DNA from: JAVXTH01 sp036642795
GTDB taxonomy: Bacteria > Bacillota_I > Bacilli_A > Erysipelotrichales > Erysipelotrichaceae
Assembly: GCA_036642795.1 (NCBI GenBank)
Contig: JAVXTH010000005.1
Location: 1 to 64,000, forward strand
DNA: 64,000 nt
Direction: 5' to 3'
Under the pieces are notes generated by a model. That model ran no database searches and had not been told where the DNA came from. It worked only from the letters and a program-made list of their open reading frames with translations. Shown here one piece after another: positions 44,349 to 52,585 of this stretch (position 1 is the first letter of the stretch; every line of letters begins with the position of its first letter). Both the position numbers and the translations under genes were made by a program.

Positions 44349-47300
44349 ATGAAGCATACGCTTCTTAAAGACACTTTTTGTGAAATAAAAACATCGCTAG
44401 GACGTTTTTTCTCAATCTTCGCCATCGTTGCGATTGGTGTTGCTTTTTTTGCTGGGGTAAAAGCCAGTGCACCGGATATGAAGAGTACAGCCGATCATTA
44501 TTATGATGAATATAATTTAATGGATTTGCACTTACTATCCTCGGTTGGCTTTACTAAAGATGATGTGGAAGCAATTCGTAACGTTAAAAATGTAAGTGGT
44601 GTTGATGCTGGCTATTCAATGGATGCCCTAACTCAAGTAAAAACCCGTCAATTCACTTTAAAAATATTATCATTACCTTTGGATAACTTATCGAAAGATA
44701 ATCCCGATTATATCAATCAAGCTAATATCGTTGAAGGTAGACTTCCTAAAAAAGCGAATGAATGTTTAATTGAAAAAGGGAAAGCAGGCGATCATTTCAA
44801 TTTAAAGATTGGTGATACACTTACATTACAATCCGGAAATGATGATCCGATTGATAAGAGCCTAAAAATTAATAAATTTAAAATTGTTGGAACAACCCAA
44901 ACACCTTATTATCTATCTTATGAAAAAGGTTCTTCCTTAATTGGTAGTGGTAAAGTCAATAATTTTATTATGATTCCAAAAGAAGCGTTCGCAATGGAAT
45001 ACTTTACTGAAATCGATGTGAGTGTAAAAGGTGCCGATGCTTTAAATTCATATGAAGATGAATATTTTGATTTAATCAATCCAGTCACAAAAGAAGTAAA
45101 ACAAGTTGCGAAAGAAAGAATCAGTATTCGCAAAGGTGAGTTATTAGCAATTGCCCAAAAAGAGATTGATAAGAATCGCTCATTATTAGAAGAAAATCGT
45201 AAGAAATATCAAGATGGAATTCTAGAAGGTGAGAATAAACTTAAGGATGCCAATGCTTTATTAATATCATCCGCTAATACCATTCAAAGCAGTCGCAATG
45301 ATTTAGAAAGTGGCGAACAAAAACTTAAAGATGCACAAGCTACATTAGATAATTCTCAAGCAGAATTAAATCGTAATCAAGCAGATTTTAATAGTAAACT
45401 TCCAGGTTTACAGACCCAAAGAGATTCATTACAGAATCAATTAGATCAAGCAACCAGTGGTTTGCCGCTTGCTCAAGCAGGCTTAGCACAAGTAAATCAA
45501 GCACTTGCTAATCCAATGTTACCCCAAGATCAAAAAGATGCTCTATTAAAGAAGAAAGCAGATTTAGAACAGAACATTGCGACACTAACGGCTGCCATTC
45601 CTCAATTACAAGGTGGGATTGCCCAAATTGATCAAGGCATTGCTAGTGGTAAACAAGCAATTCAGGATGGACAAAATAAAATAAATGCGGGCCAAAATGA
45701 ATTAAATAATCAAAAAGAAAATTTTTTAGTAACTAAAAAAGATGCTCTTATTAAACTACAAGAGGGAGAAGCAAAACTTGCGAGTGGAAAAGTTGATTAT
45801 GAAAAGGGTGTTGCTGATTTACAACGAGAAAAAATAAAGGGTGCAGAAGAACTTCAAAATGCAGAAGAAAAGATTAACAAAGCAGAAAAGAATATCGCAA
45901 AGAAGATTAATCCTAAATGGTATGAATTAGATCGTAAAAAACATTATAGTTATATGGACTATGGTGGAGTTGCGAATCGCATGGATGCAATTGCGAAAAT
46001 ATTCCCAGTTTTCTTCTTCTTAGTAGCGGCTCTTGTGTGTCTTACTACGATGACAAGAATGGTAGATGAACAAAGAGGAACGATTGGTACCTTTAAAGCA
46101 CTTGGTTATTCAAAATCGGCCATTGCCTTTAAATATATAGTCTATGCTTTATCGGCTAGTTTAGCTGGTGGTCTGGTTGGTAGTGTGATTGGTATGATTG
46201 TATTCCCGTTAGTTATTGCTGGGGCATGGGGTATTATGTATGCAGTACCTGCCCTTGAAATAACAATGCACTGGGAACTTGCGATGATTGCGATTTTGTT
46301 AGCCAGCGCCTTTACGACACTAGCGGCAGTTGTGGCCGTCTATGCTGATTTAATTGAAACACCGGCTTTATTGATGCGCCCGAAAGCACCGAAGAACGGG
46401 AAAAAGATCTTCTTAGAAAAGATACCAGTTATTTGGAAACATTTCTCCTTTACCCAAAAAGTAACGGCGAGAAATATCTTCCGTTATAAGAAACGTTTCT
46501 TGATGACGGTCATCGGTATTTCCGGTTGTACAGCCTTATTATTAGCGGGCTTTGGAATTCGTGATAGTATCTCACAAGTGGCGAATATTCAGTTTAAAGA
46601 AATCTTTAAACATGATATGATTTTATCATTTGAACCAAAATCAACCATCGCACAACGAGATGACTTCACTCATAAATTAAAAAAAGATGATCGTTTTTCA
46701 TCTTTGATGGAAGTAGCTCAATACAATGGATTAGTAAATGATGGAAAAGAAGATAAATCCGTGGTTATTTATTCGCCAAAGGATAGTGAAGAATTCTATA
46801 AATTTGTGGATCTACGTAAACGAGTTAATCATGAAGCAGTTAAGTTAAAGAAACATGGTGCGGTGATCAGTGAAAAACTCGCAAGTGATTGTGGTGTGGA
46901 TGTTGGAGATAAATTAGCCATTAATTCTGGTGATGGCATTAAGAGCAAAGTATTAATTACGGGTATTGTAGAAAACTACGTTGAACATTATGTTTATATG
47001 AGCGATGAAGCTTTTAAAGAAAGCTTTGAAATTACACCTAAGAATAATATGATTATGGCAAATCTTAAAAATCCAACGGAAAAGATAGAGAATCAATTAG
47101 GTACCTATTTAATTGATTTTGATGAAGTGAATTCAGTTAGTTTCTATGCGGCATTATTCAAAAACTTTAACGATATGATTTCATCTTTAGGCTTTGTAAC
47201 CTTTGTATTAGTCATATCAGCTGGATTATTAGCCTTTGTTGTCTTATATAACTTAAGTACGGTAAACGTCTCAGAGCGACTACGTGAGATTGCGACGATT

Positions 47301-47588
47301 AAAGTATTAGGCTTCTATGATAAAGAGGTATCCGCCTATGTTTATCGTGAAAGTATCTTCTTGACCTTAATTGGTTCCTTCACGGGTTGTGGCTTAGGTA
47401 TCTTCCTCCATCGAATTATTATGAATTTAGCGGAATTAGATAATATTATGTTTGGACGTAATATTGAACTTCTATCGTTCCTTTATTCGATTGTTATCAC
47501 GATGGTCTTTGCGATTATTGTCAATTTAGTAATGCATCATACGCTTAAAAAGATACCGATGGTTGAATCCTTAAAATCGGTTGAATAA
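44349..47588 (+). CDS. large FtsX-family ABC permease with extracytoplasmic coiled coil
   Basis: The 1079-residue permease has an N-terminal helix (about 15-35), an extracellular MacB-like part, then a long Gln/Ala/Lys-rich coiled coil (about 270-520) rich in GEQKLKDAQATLD and LASGKVDYEKG-type heptads. The first FtsX domain (TMTRMVDEQRGTIGTFKALGYSKSAI), a second extracellular domain and the second FtsX domain (NVSERLREIATIKVLGFY) follow. Family relatives act in peptide resistance or cell wall control; this role is not demonstrable here. The coiled coil could reach a wall partner. Confidence 0.88.
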   Translation: MKHTLLKDTFCEIKTSLGRFFSIFAIVAIGVAFFAGVKASAPDMKSTADHYYDEYNLMDLHLLSSVGFTKDDVEAIRNVKNVSGVDAGYSMDALTQVKTRQFTLKILSLPLDNLSKDNPDYINQANIVEGRLPKKANECLIEKGKAGDHFNLKIGDTLTLQSGNDDPIDKSLKINKFKIVGTTQTPYYLSYEKGSSLIGSGKVNNFIMIPKEAFAMEYFTEIDVSVKGADALNSYEDEYFDLINPVTKEVKQVAKERISIRKGELLAIAQKEIDKNRSLLEENRKKYQDGILEGENKLKDANALLISSANTIQSSRNDLESGEQKLKDAQATLDNSQAELNRNQADFNSKLPGLQTQRDSLQNQLDQATSGLPLAQAGLAQVNQALANPMLPQDQKDALLKKKADLEQNIATLTAAIPQLQGGIAQIDQGIASGKQAIQDGQNKINAGQNELNNQKENFLVTKKDALIKLQEGEAKLASGKVDYEKGVADLQREKIKGAEELQNAEEKINKAEKNIAKKINPKWYELDRKKHYSYMDYGGVANRMDAIAKIFPVFFFLVAALVCLTTMTRMVDEQRGTIGTFKALGYSKSAIAFKYIVYALSASLAGGLVGSVIGMIVFPLVIAGAWGIMYAVPALEITMHWELAMIAILLASAFTTLAAVVAVYADLIETPALLMRPKAPKNGKKIFLEKIPVIWKHFSFTQKVTARNIFRYKKRFLMTVIGISGCTALLLAGFGIRDSISQVANIQFKEIFKHDMILSFEPKSTIAQRDDFTHKLKKDDRFSSLMEVAQYNGLVNDGKEDKSVVIYSPKDSEEFYKFVDLRKRVNHEAVKLKKHGAVISEKLASDCGVDVGDKLAINSGDGIKSKVLITGIVENYVEHYVYMSDEAFKESFEITPKNNMIMANLKNPTEKIENQLGTYLIDFDEVNSVSFYAALFKNFNDMISSLGFVTFVLVISAGLLAFVVLYNLSTVNVSERLREIATIKVLGFYDKEVSAYVYRESIFLTLIGSFTGCGLGIFLHRIIMNLAELDNIMFGRNIELLSFLYSIVITMVFAIIVNLVMHHTLKKIPMVESLKSVE

Positions 47589-47624
47589 AAAAAGAGTCGA
47601 ACATTAATTTGTTCGATTCTTTTC
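47586..47624. terminator. bidirectional terminator between permease and ECF genes
   Basis: AAGAGTCGAAC (47592-47602) pairs with GTTCGATTCTT (47611-47621, one G-T) with A and T runs on the two sides. The stop codon of the minus-strand gene lies in the loop. Confidence 0.9.
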
Positions 47625-48116
47625 ATATACCATATTGTGATCCTTTGCCACTTGGACGAATTTTTTAATACATAATAACGCAATTATCATTCCAATTGTG
47701 GATTGTAGAATGTTTTCAGGCACGCCACTTAAAGCAACGAGCATGCTTGCTTTTAAATACCATTTCGCAAAGAAATAACCAACAACCATAATGATACTTC
47801 CAACAAAATAAGAAAGGTATTTTATTTTCTTAGGTAAACGGCGATAAAGGATTGAAATCACAATCGCTTCAAAGCCTTTAATCAATAAGGTGAAGAGAAT
47901 ATAGTGAGGATAGCCCCCAACTAAATCAGCCATCGCACTTCCTACTCCACCAATTAGGAAAGCTCCTAAAGGCGAGGCAATGGAAGCAAATAACATAATC
48001 ATTCCATCCCCTAAGTTCATATAACCATCGATGGCATTGGGTATCTTCACAAAGAAGGTAGATACAAAGACAACCGCAATTCCCATCCCATATATAACAA
48101 TTTCGTTTCGTTTCAT
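47604..48116 (-). CDS. ECF transporter S component
   Basis: The 170-residue protein has about five or six helices with the S-component pattern NAIDGYMNLGDGMIMLFASIASPLGAFLIGGVGSAMADLVGGYPHYILFTLLIKGFEAI. The GD near helix 2 and the ADL(V)GGY motif are typical of vitamin-binding S subunits. The substrate is not determinable. The shared EcfA/A'/T module is not in this window. It lies 8 bases behind the MATE pump gene and shares its transcript. Confidence 0.82.
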   Translation of the reverse strand: MKRNEIVIYGMGIAVVFVSTFFVKIPNAIDGYMNLGDGMIMLFASIASPLGAFLIGGVGSAMADLVGGYPHYILFTLLIKGFEAIVISILYRRLPKKIKYLSYFVGSIIMVVGYFFAKWYLKASMLVALSGVPENILQSTIGMIIALLCIKKFVQVAKDHNMVYEKNRTN

Positions 48117-48124
48117 GCTTCCTC

Positions 48125-49447
48125 CTATAGGGAATATTTATGTAACCAATTTCCTTTTTTAAAATACCAATAAATACAAATCGTACTAGCAATCCATGTG
48201 ATTGGATAACCAGCAAAGACAACCGCAATATTATGGAAGAATGGCATGGCCATATAAATCCACAAAATTCTTAAGATACACCAATTAGCTACCATGATGA
48301 TCATCGGTACCATCGTAATTCCTGCTCCTCTTAACACACCACTTAACACATGTGAAATCGATAAGAAGAGATAACCCGGTAATAAGACTTTCATCATTGT
48401 GAGTCCATAGTAAATGACTCGCTCATCTTTACTAAAGATACGAATTAAATTATCGCCTAGTAACCATACAACAAGAGAACCAATTAAAATGGTAACACAA
48501 GCCATTTTCAAACATGTTTTAATTCCTTGTTTCACTCTTTCATATTCTTGAGCCCCCATATTTTGTCCCGTAAAAGTTGTGATTGCCATCGCAAAAGACA
48601 TGATAGGCAAGATGATGAATCCATCAATCTTAATGTAAGCACTTGTCCCTGCCATTGCATAGGAACCAAAGCTATTAATATTAACTTGAACAATTAAGTT
48701 CGAAAAAGAGATAATACCATTTTGAATCCCACTTGGCAAACCTAATCGAATCATCTTTTTAAATAATTCAAAATCAATCTTAATATCTTTTATAACCAAT
48801 TGATAACTTTCCTTTGTCTTAAGCAATAGAATCATAATTAAAATTGCTGAACATACTTGAGCGATTAACGTTGCCCAAGCAACACCAGCAATTCCCATTT
48901 TAAATTCTACGACAAATAATAAATCTAAGCCAATGTTAAGGATACTAGAAATCATTAAGAAATACAAAGGATTTTTAGAATCACCAACAGCTTGTAAGAT
49001 ACCAGCTGCCATATTATAAAGGGTAACAGCTAACACACCACCAAAATAAATTCTTAGATATAAAACCGCATCTTCCATAATGGTAGAAGGAACACCACTC
49101 CATTTTAATATAAAAGGGGAGAAGATTAAACCTAGGATGGTTAAGATAATACCTGCCACAAGGGTTAAAGCAATTGCGGTATGAATGGAGCGATGTAGAT
49201 TCTCTTTATCTTTGGCCCCATAATAACGAGAAATGATGACGCCGGCACCTGTGGATAGTCCCATAAAGAAACTAACCAATAAATTGATAATCGGATTACT
49301 TGAACCAACCGCAGCAAGCGCATTGGCACCAATATAATTACCTACTACCATACTATCAACCGTATTATATAGCTGCTGGAAAAGATTACCTAATAATAAA
49401 GGAATCGAGAAGAAAAGAATTTGTTTCCATATAGTTCCACTGCTCAT
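48125..49447 (-). CDS. MATE-family multidrug/cation antiporter
   Basis: The 440-residue protein has 12 helices in two related halves. The first half starts SIPLLLGNLFQQLYNTVDSMVVGNYIGANALAAVG, the typical MATE opening. The second half has RLGLPSGIQNGIISFSNLIVQ and FTGQNMGAQEYERVKQG. The start at 49447 is preferred because aaagga lies 6 bases upstream; the longer start at 49483 has its purines too close. Export of cationic drugs coupled to sodium or protons is the family role. The ECF S gene downstream may be a transport partner only by location. Confidence 0.88.
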   Translation of the reverse strand: MSSGTIWKQILFFSIPLLLGNLFQQLYNTVDSMVVGNYIGANALAAVGSSNPIINLLVSFFMGLSTGAGVIISRYYGAKDKENLHRSIHTAIALTLVAGIILTILGLIFSPFILKWSGVPSTIMEDAVLYLRIYFGGVLAVTLYNMAAGILQAVGDSKNPLYFLMISSILNIGLDLLFVVEFKMGIAGVAWATLIAQVCSAILIMILLLKTKESYQLVIKDIKIDFELFKKMIRLGLPSGIQNGIISFSNLIVQVNINSFGSYAMAGTSAYIKIDGFIILPIMSFAMAITTFTGQNMGAQEYERVKQGIKTCLKMACVTILIGSLVVWLLGDNLIRIFSKDERVIYYGLTMMKVLLPGYLFLSISHVLSGVLRGAGITMVPMIIMVANWCILRILWIYMAMPFFHNIAVVFAGYPITWIASTICIYWYFKKGNWLHKYSL

Positions 49448-49630
49448 TAATCCTTTCTCTTTCACATCACTCACTCGTCTCATCCCTTTCTACATTAACT
49501 TTAATTATACTACCAAAATCAGTGGATATCTATGCTTATAAGTCGTTGATTTCATTTTTTAAACAATTCTTCTGGTAATCTTTAAAATATAATATATAAT
49601 GAATGAATACGAAATAAAAGGAGAATTAAT

Positions 49631-50524
49631 GTGAAATCTAAAGGGATGATTTATACGATATGTTCTGCTATTCTATTTGGAATGGCACCACTATTAGCAA
49701 TGAAAGTTTATGATTTAGGAGGAACGCCAATTACGGTTGTTTTCTTACGTTCTTTTTTAATTATCCCAATTTTATATATTCTAATGAAAAAAGATAAACA
49801 AGTTTTTAAAGTTACCCGCCATGATTTAAAAAACATTGCGCTAATCGCAATTCTTGGTTCAGGTCTTACTACGATTATGTTATTTACTTCTTATCAATAT
49901 ATCGATGTTGGAACGGCAACGACGTTACATTTTCTTTATCCAATCTTTGTAGCGGTATTATGTATTGTGGTTTATCATGAGAAATTAGATAAATTTAAAA
50001 CGATTGCTTTGATCATAGCAATTGCAGGTATCTTATGTTTTATTGATTTTAATAATCATGGTTCCATTCTTGGTATCTTTTTAGCTTTAGCTTCTTCCTT
50101 TACTTATGCTTTTTATATGGTTGAATTAGAAAAGAAGAAACTTACTAGAATGAATCCATATAAACTAAGTCTTTATATTGCTTTGTTTGTTGCCCTTGAA
50201 ACCATTGTATATTCTCTCTTTGTACCTTCTATGTATTTAATCTTACCACTTCAAGCTTATGGCTATATTTTCTTAATCGCAATTTGTACTTCTTTTTTAG
50301 GGGTTATTTTACTTCAAAAAGGAATCGCTTATTTAGGTTCCACAACGGCTTCTATTTTTTGTTTATTTGAACCGATTACTTCCATTGTTACCGGAGTATT
50401 ATTTTTAAATGAAAAATTAACATTTATTAAAGTGCTAGGGTGTGTTATTATCTTAAGTGCTGTTGTAATCTTAGTTTATGCGAATAAACGAAGATCAATA
50501 GAATTGAAAAGCTTAGAATCATAA
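49631..50524 (+). CDS. EamA-family (DMT) permease
   Basis: The 297-residue protein has ten helices in two EamA repeats. The second repeat includes GTTASIFCLFEPITSIVTGVLFLNEKL, a strong family signature. It begins with GTG at 49631, 8 bases after aaggag. Drug/metabolite exporters of this family usually move amino acids or small metabolites; the substrate is unknown. It is divergent from the MATE gene. Confidence 0.85.
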   Translation: MKSKGMIYTICSAILFGMAPLLAMKVYDLGGTPITVVFLRSFLIIPILYILMKKDKQVFKVTRHDLKNIALIAILGSGLTTIMLFTSYQYIDVGTATTLHFLYPIFVAVLCIVVYHEKLDKFKTIALIIAIAGILCFIDFNNHGSILGIFLALASSFTYAFYMVELEKKKLTRMNPYKLSLYIALFVALETIVYSLFVPSMYLILPLQAYGYIFLIAICTSFLGVILLQKGIAYLGSTTASIFCLFEPITSIVTGVLFLNEKLTFIKVLGCVIILSAVVILVYANKRRSIELKSLES

Positions 50525-50595
50525 ATAAATAAAAATGATTACATCCTCTTTATTTGGGAATAATACAAAGGATGGCATTTTAGGAGGAAATATCG

Positions 50596-51582
50596 ATGTT
50601 CACAAAAGAAATAGGAATCGATTTAGGCACAGCCAATATATTAATCTATGTAAGAGGCGAAGGAATTGTTATTGATGAACCTTCGGTTGTCGCAATGGAT
50701 GCCAATACGAAAAAATGTTTAGCGGCAGGTAGCGAAGCGAAAGCGATGTTAGGAAGAACACCAGGTAAGATCTTAGCCATTCGACCTTTAAAGGATGGTG
50801 TAATTGCGGATTATGAAATGACGGAAATGATGTTGGATTTCTTTTTGAAGAAGCTTGCAATCAAAGGGATGTTTTCACGTCCAACGATTTTAATTTGTTG
50901 TCCAACGAATATCACTTCAGTCGAACGGAATGCAATCCGTGATACGGCTTATCGTGCAGGCGCTAAAAAAGTCTATATTGAAGAAGAACCAAAAGTAGCA
51001 GCGATTGGTGCAGGCCTTGATATTGGGAAACCAAATGGTAGTATGATCATTGATATTGGTGGCGGTACGAGTGATATTGCGGTGTTATCTTTGGGTGATA
51101 TTGTAACTTCATTTTCAATGAAAGTTGCGGGCGATTTGATGGATGCGAATATCGTAAAGTACGTCAAAGAACATAAGAAACTTTTGATTGGTGAGCGCAG
51201 TGCAGAACAGATTAAAAAAACAATTGGAACGGCTTGGCGTGCAGATCCTAATATCAGTATGGAAATTAGTGGTCGTGATTTAATCAGTGGACTACCAAAC
51301 ACCGTTACGATTAACAGTGTTGAAGTAGAGGCTAGTATTCACGATTGCTTGAACACAATTGTTCGTGGAGCAAAAACAGTCTTAGAACAAACACCACCAG
51401 AACTAGCTGCTGATATTATTACCCGTGGCATTGTAGTGAGTGGTGGAGGTGCTTTATTAAAAGGAATTGCTGATTTATTAAGAAGTGAATTAGGCGTTCC
51501 CGTATACATTAGTGAAAATCCTTTGTATTGTGTTGGTGAAGGTTGTGGCATTATGTTAGATAATCTTTCACTATTGAAATAA
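50596..51582 (+). CDS. MreB/Mbl-family actin-like protein
   Basis: The 328-residue cytoskeletal ATPase has the phosphate-1 motif IGIDLGTANILIYVRGEGIVIDEPSVVAMD, the phosphate-2 motif IIDIGGGTSDIAVLSLGDIV and the adenosine motif GIVVSGGGALLKGI. It organises lateral cell-wall synthesis at the membrane. No mreC or mreD follows, so it fits the isolated Mbl/MreBH type. A CATCCT/AGGATG hairpin lies in the leader (50542-50574). The expression of a rod-type cytoskeleton fits a rod-shaped cell. Confidence 0.92.
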   Translation: MFTKEIGIDLGTANILIYVRGEGIVIDEPSVVAMDANTKKCLAAGSEAKAMLGRTPGKILAIRPLKDGVIADYEMTEMMLDFFLKKLAIKGMFSRPTILICCPTNITSVERNAIRDTAYRAGAKKVYIEEEPKVAAIGAGLDIGKPNGSMIIDIGGGTSDIAVLSLGDIVTSFSMKVAGDLMDANIVKYVKEHKKLLIGERSAEQIKKTIGTAWRADPNISMEISGRDLISGLPNTVTINSVEVEASIHDCLNTIVRGAKTVLEQTPPELAADIITRGIVVSGGGALLKGIADLLRSELGVPVYISENPLYCVGEGCGIMLDNLSLLK

Positions 51583-51616
51583 ATAAGGAATCGACGAACT
51601 TAAATGTGAGACTTTG

Positions 51617-51644
51617 TTGAAATGAAAAGGTTATATGTTATAAT
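51617..51644 (+). promoter_or_regulatory. promoter of the first tRNA-Arg
   Basis: TTGAAA (51617-51622) and TATAAT (51639-51644), spacing 16. The expected start near 51651 is 28 bases before the mature tRNA 5' end. Confidence 0.8.
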
Positions 51645-51678
51645 ATGAATTGCAAGATTATTATTTTGTATATAACAT

Positions 51679-51754
51679 GTGCCTATGGCGCAAATGGATA
51701 GCGCATTTGATTCCGATTCAAAAGGCTGCAGGTTCGAGTCCTGTTAGGCACGCC
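51679..51754 (+). tRNA. tRNA-Arg (anticodon CCG)
   Basis: The 76-base cloverleaf has acceptor GTGCCTA/TAGGCAC, D stem GCGC, anticodon stem TTTGA/TCAAA with loop TTCCGAT (anticodon CCG), T arm GCAGG-TTCGAGT-CCTGT and discriminator G with encoded CCA. It reads CGG, a rare codon in AT-rich genomes. Confidence 0.95.
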
Positions 51755-51766
51755 AAAGTAAGACTT

Positions 51767-51788
51767 GAGTTCCTTCGGGAACTTTTTT
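51767..51788 (+). terminator. terminator of the first tRNA-Arg
   Basis: AGTTCC-TTCG-GGAACT with a stable tetraloop, then T7. Confidence 0.95.
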
Positions 51789-51914
51789 TCTTTAAAAACC
51801 ATTTTTAAAGAAGGATGCCACCAAAAATACATCCATAATATTATGTATTTGATATAATAATCAAATAAACTCAAAATGATAACAAAAAATAACAAATCTT
51901 TCCTTTAAAATGTG

Positions 51915-51943
51915 TTTACGTTCGGTAGGGTAAATGGTATAAT
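51915..51943 (+). promoter_or_regulatory. strong promoter upstream of the second tRNA-Arg
   Basis: TTTACG (51915-51920) and TATAAT (51938-51943) with 17-base spacing, with TG in the extended -10 position. It lies 137 bases before the tRNA, an unusually long lead. Confidence 0.85.
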
Positions 51944-51949
51944 AATCCT

Positions 51950-52075
51950 GCTGCTTGAAGCATAGACAAAGATAATATCCATATTTTAAAAAATACGTGG
52001 AACGTTTTTTTCTAAGCGAATTGCTGAAAGGATTAAATTATAAATTAGTTTAATGAAAGCAGCTAGCAAGCATTG
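51950..52075 (+). ncRNA. possible structured leader RNA or small RNA before tRNA-Arg
   Basis: Right at the expected start site is GCTGCTT (51950-51956), which pairs perfectly with AAGCAGC (52057-52063), closing a domain of about 110 bases. An ACGT-GGA-ACGT hairpin with T7 lies inside (ends near 52014). No matching RNA family is recognised and no open frame with a ribosome site is seen. It may be only a tRNA precursor leader. Confidence 0.35.
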
Positions 52076-52079
52076 ATTT

Positions 52080-52154
52080 CTGTCTATAGTATAACGGATA
52101 GTACGAGCCCCTCCTAAGGGTTAGATTCAGGTTCAATCCCTGATAGGCAGGCCA
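52080..52154 (+). tRNA. tRNA-Arg (anticodon CCT)
   Basis: The 75-base cloverleaf has acceptor CTGTCTA/TAGGCAG (one G-T), a short D stem GTA/TAC, anticodon stem AGCCC/GGGTT with loop CTCCTAA (anticodon CCT), T arm TCAGG-TTCAATC-CCTGA, discriminator G and encoded CCA. It reads AGG. Confidence 0.93.
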
Positions 52155-52165
52155 ATTAAAAAATA

Positions 52166-52200
52166 CTATTTAAGAAAGGTTCAACCATCAACTTAAATAG
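52166..52200 (+). repeat. inverted repeat after tRNA-Arg
   Basis: CTATTTAAG (52166-52174) and CTTAAATAG (52192-52200) are perfect inverse complements with a 17-base loop. There is no T run, so it may be a 3'-end processing or stabilising hairpin. Confidence 0.5.
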
Positions 52201-52215
52201 TTATTAGTAATCTTT

Positions 52216-52244
52216 AAAGTCGACTTCCTAAGTGCGACTTTTTT
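52216..52244 (+). terminator. terminator after the second tRNA-Arg
   Basis: AAAGTCG (52216-52222) pairs with CGACTTT (52235-52241); the loop contains CTT/AAG pairing; a T run follows. It isolates the downstream signalling operon. Confidence 0.85.
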
Positions 52245-52349
52245 ATATTCATTTTAGATAAAAGTTAATCCATTCAATCCACATATTTTAAAAAAAATAG
52301 TAAATTATTGTTCTTTCTTAGTTTAAATACGCTAAAATCGGTATTTTGT

Positions 52350-52377
52350 TTGACATTAAAGCTATCAGTACTATAAT
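52350..52377 (+). promoter_or_regulatory. near-consensus promoter of the signalling operon
   Basis: TTGACA (52350-52355) and TATAAT (52372-52377) match consensus with 16-base spacing. The expected start is near 52384, giving a leader of about 200 bases. Confidence 0.9.
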
Positions 52378-52383
52378 TTAACT

Positions 52384-52585
52384 ATAAGTAAATATTCATG
52401 TATTAAAGAATAATACAGATTATTGATTAAATTAAAAATTAATTAATTTTTAATTTGTTTCAAATAAAATAAATGAAACACAAAGATTAAATCACAACTA
52501 TGATGATTATGGGTAATCATACGTTAGAAATTAAGTTTAAATCTTGTAGACATGAGTTTAATAAATAAACTAAGGATGTGTATAT
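52384..52585 (+). promoter_or_regulatory. structured leader with five perfect hairpins
   Basis: The untranslated leader holds, in order, TGTATTA/TAATACA (52399-52417), a perfect 24-bp palindrome (52431-52454), GTTTCA/TGAAAC (52457-52479), ATGATTA/TAATCAT (52503-52520) and AGTTTA/TAAACT (52555-52571). The last one sits directly before the aaggatg ribosome site. The sequence does not show the conserved core of the known c-di-GMP riboswitches. AT richness makes some pairing likely by chance. Confidence 0.5.

Noticed and set aside
51683..51895. 70-codon minus-strand frame across the first tRNA.
   Set aside because: It is the antisense of tRNA-Arg and its terminator.
52384..52585. Known c-di-GMP-I or -II riboswitch in the operon leader.
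   Set aside because: The conserved purine-rich cores and tetraloop-receptor elements of those classes are not visible.
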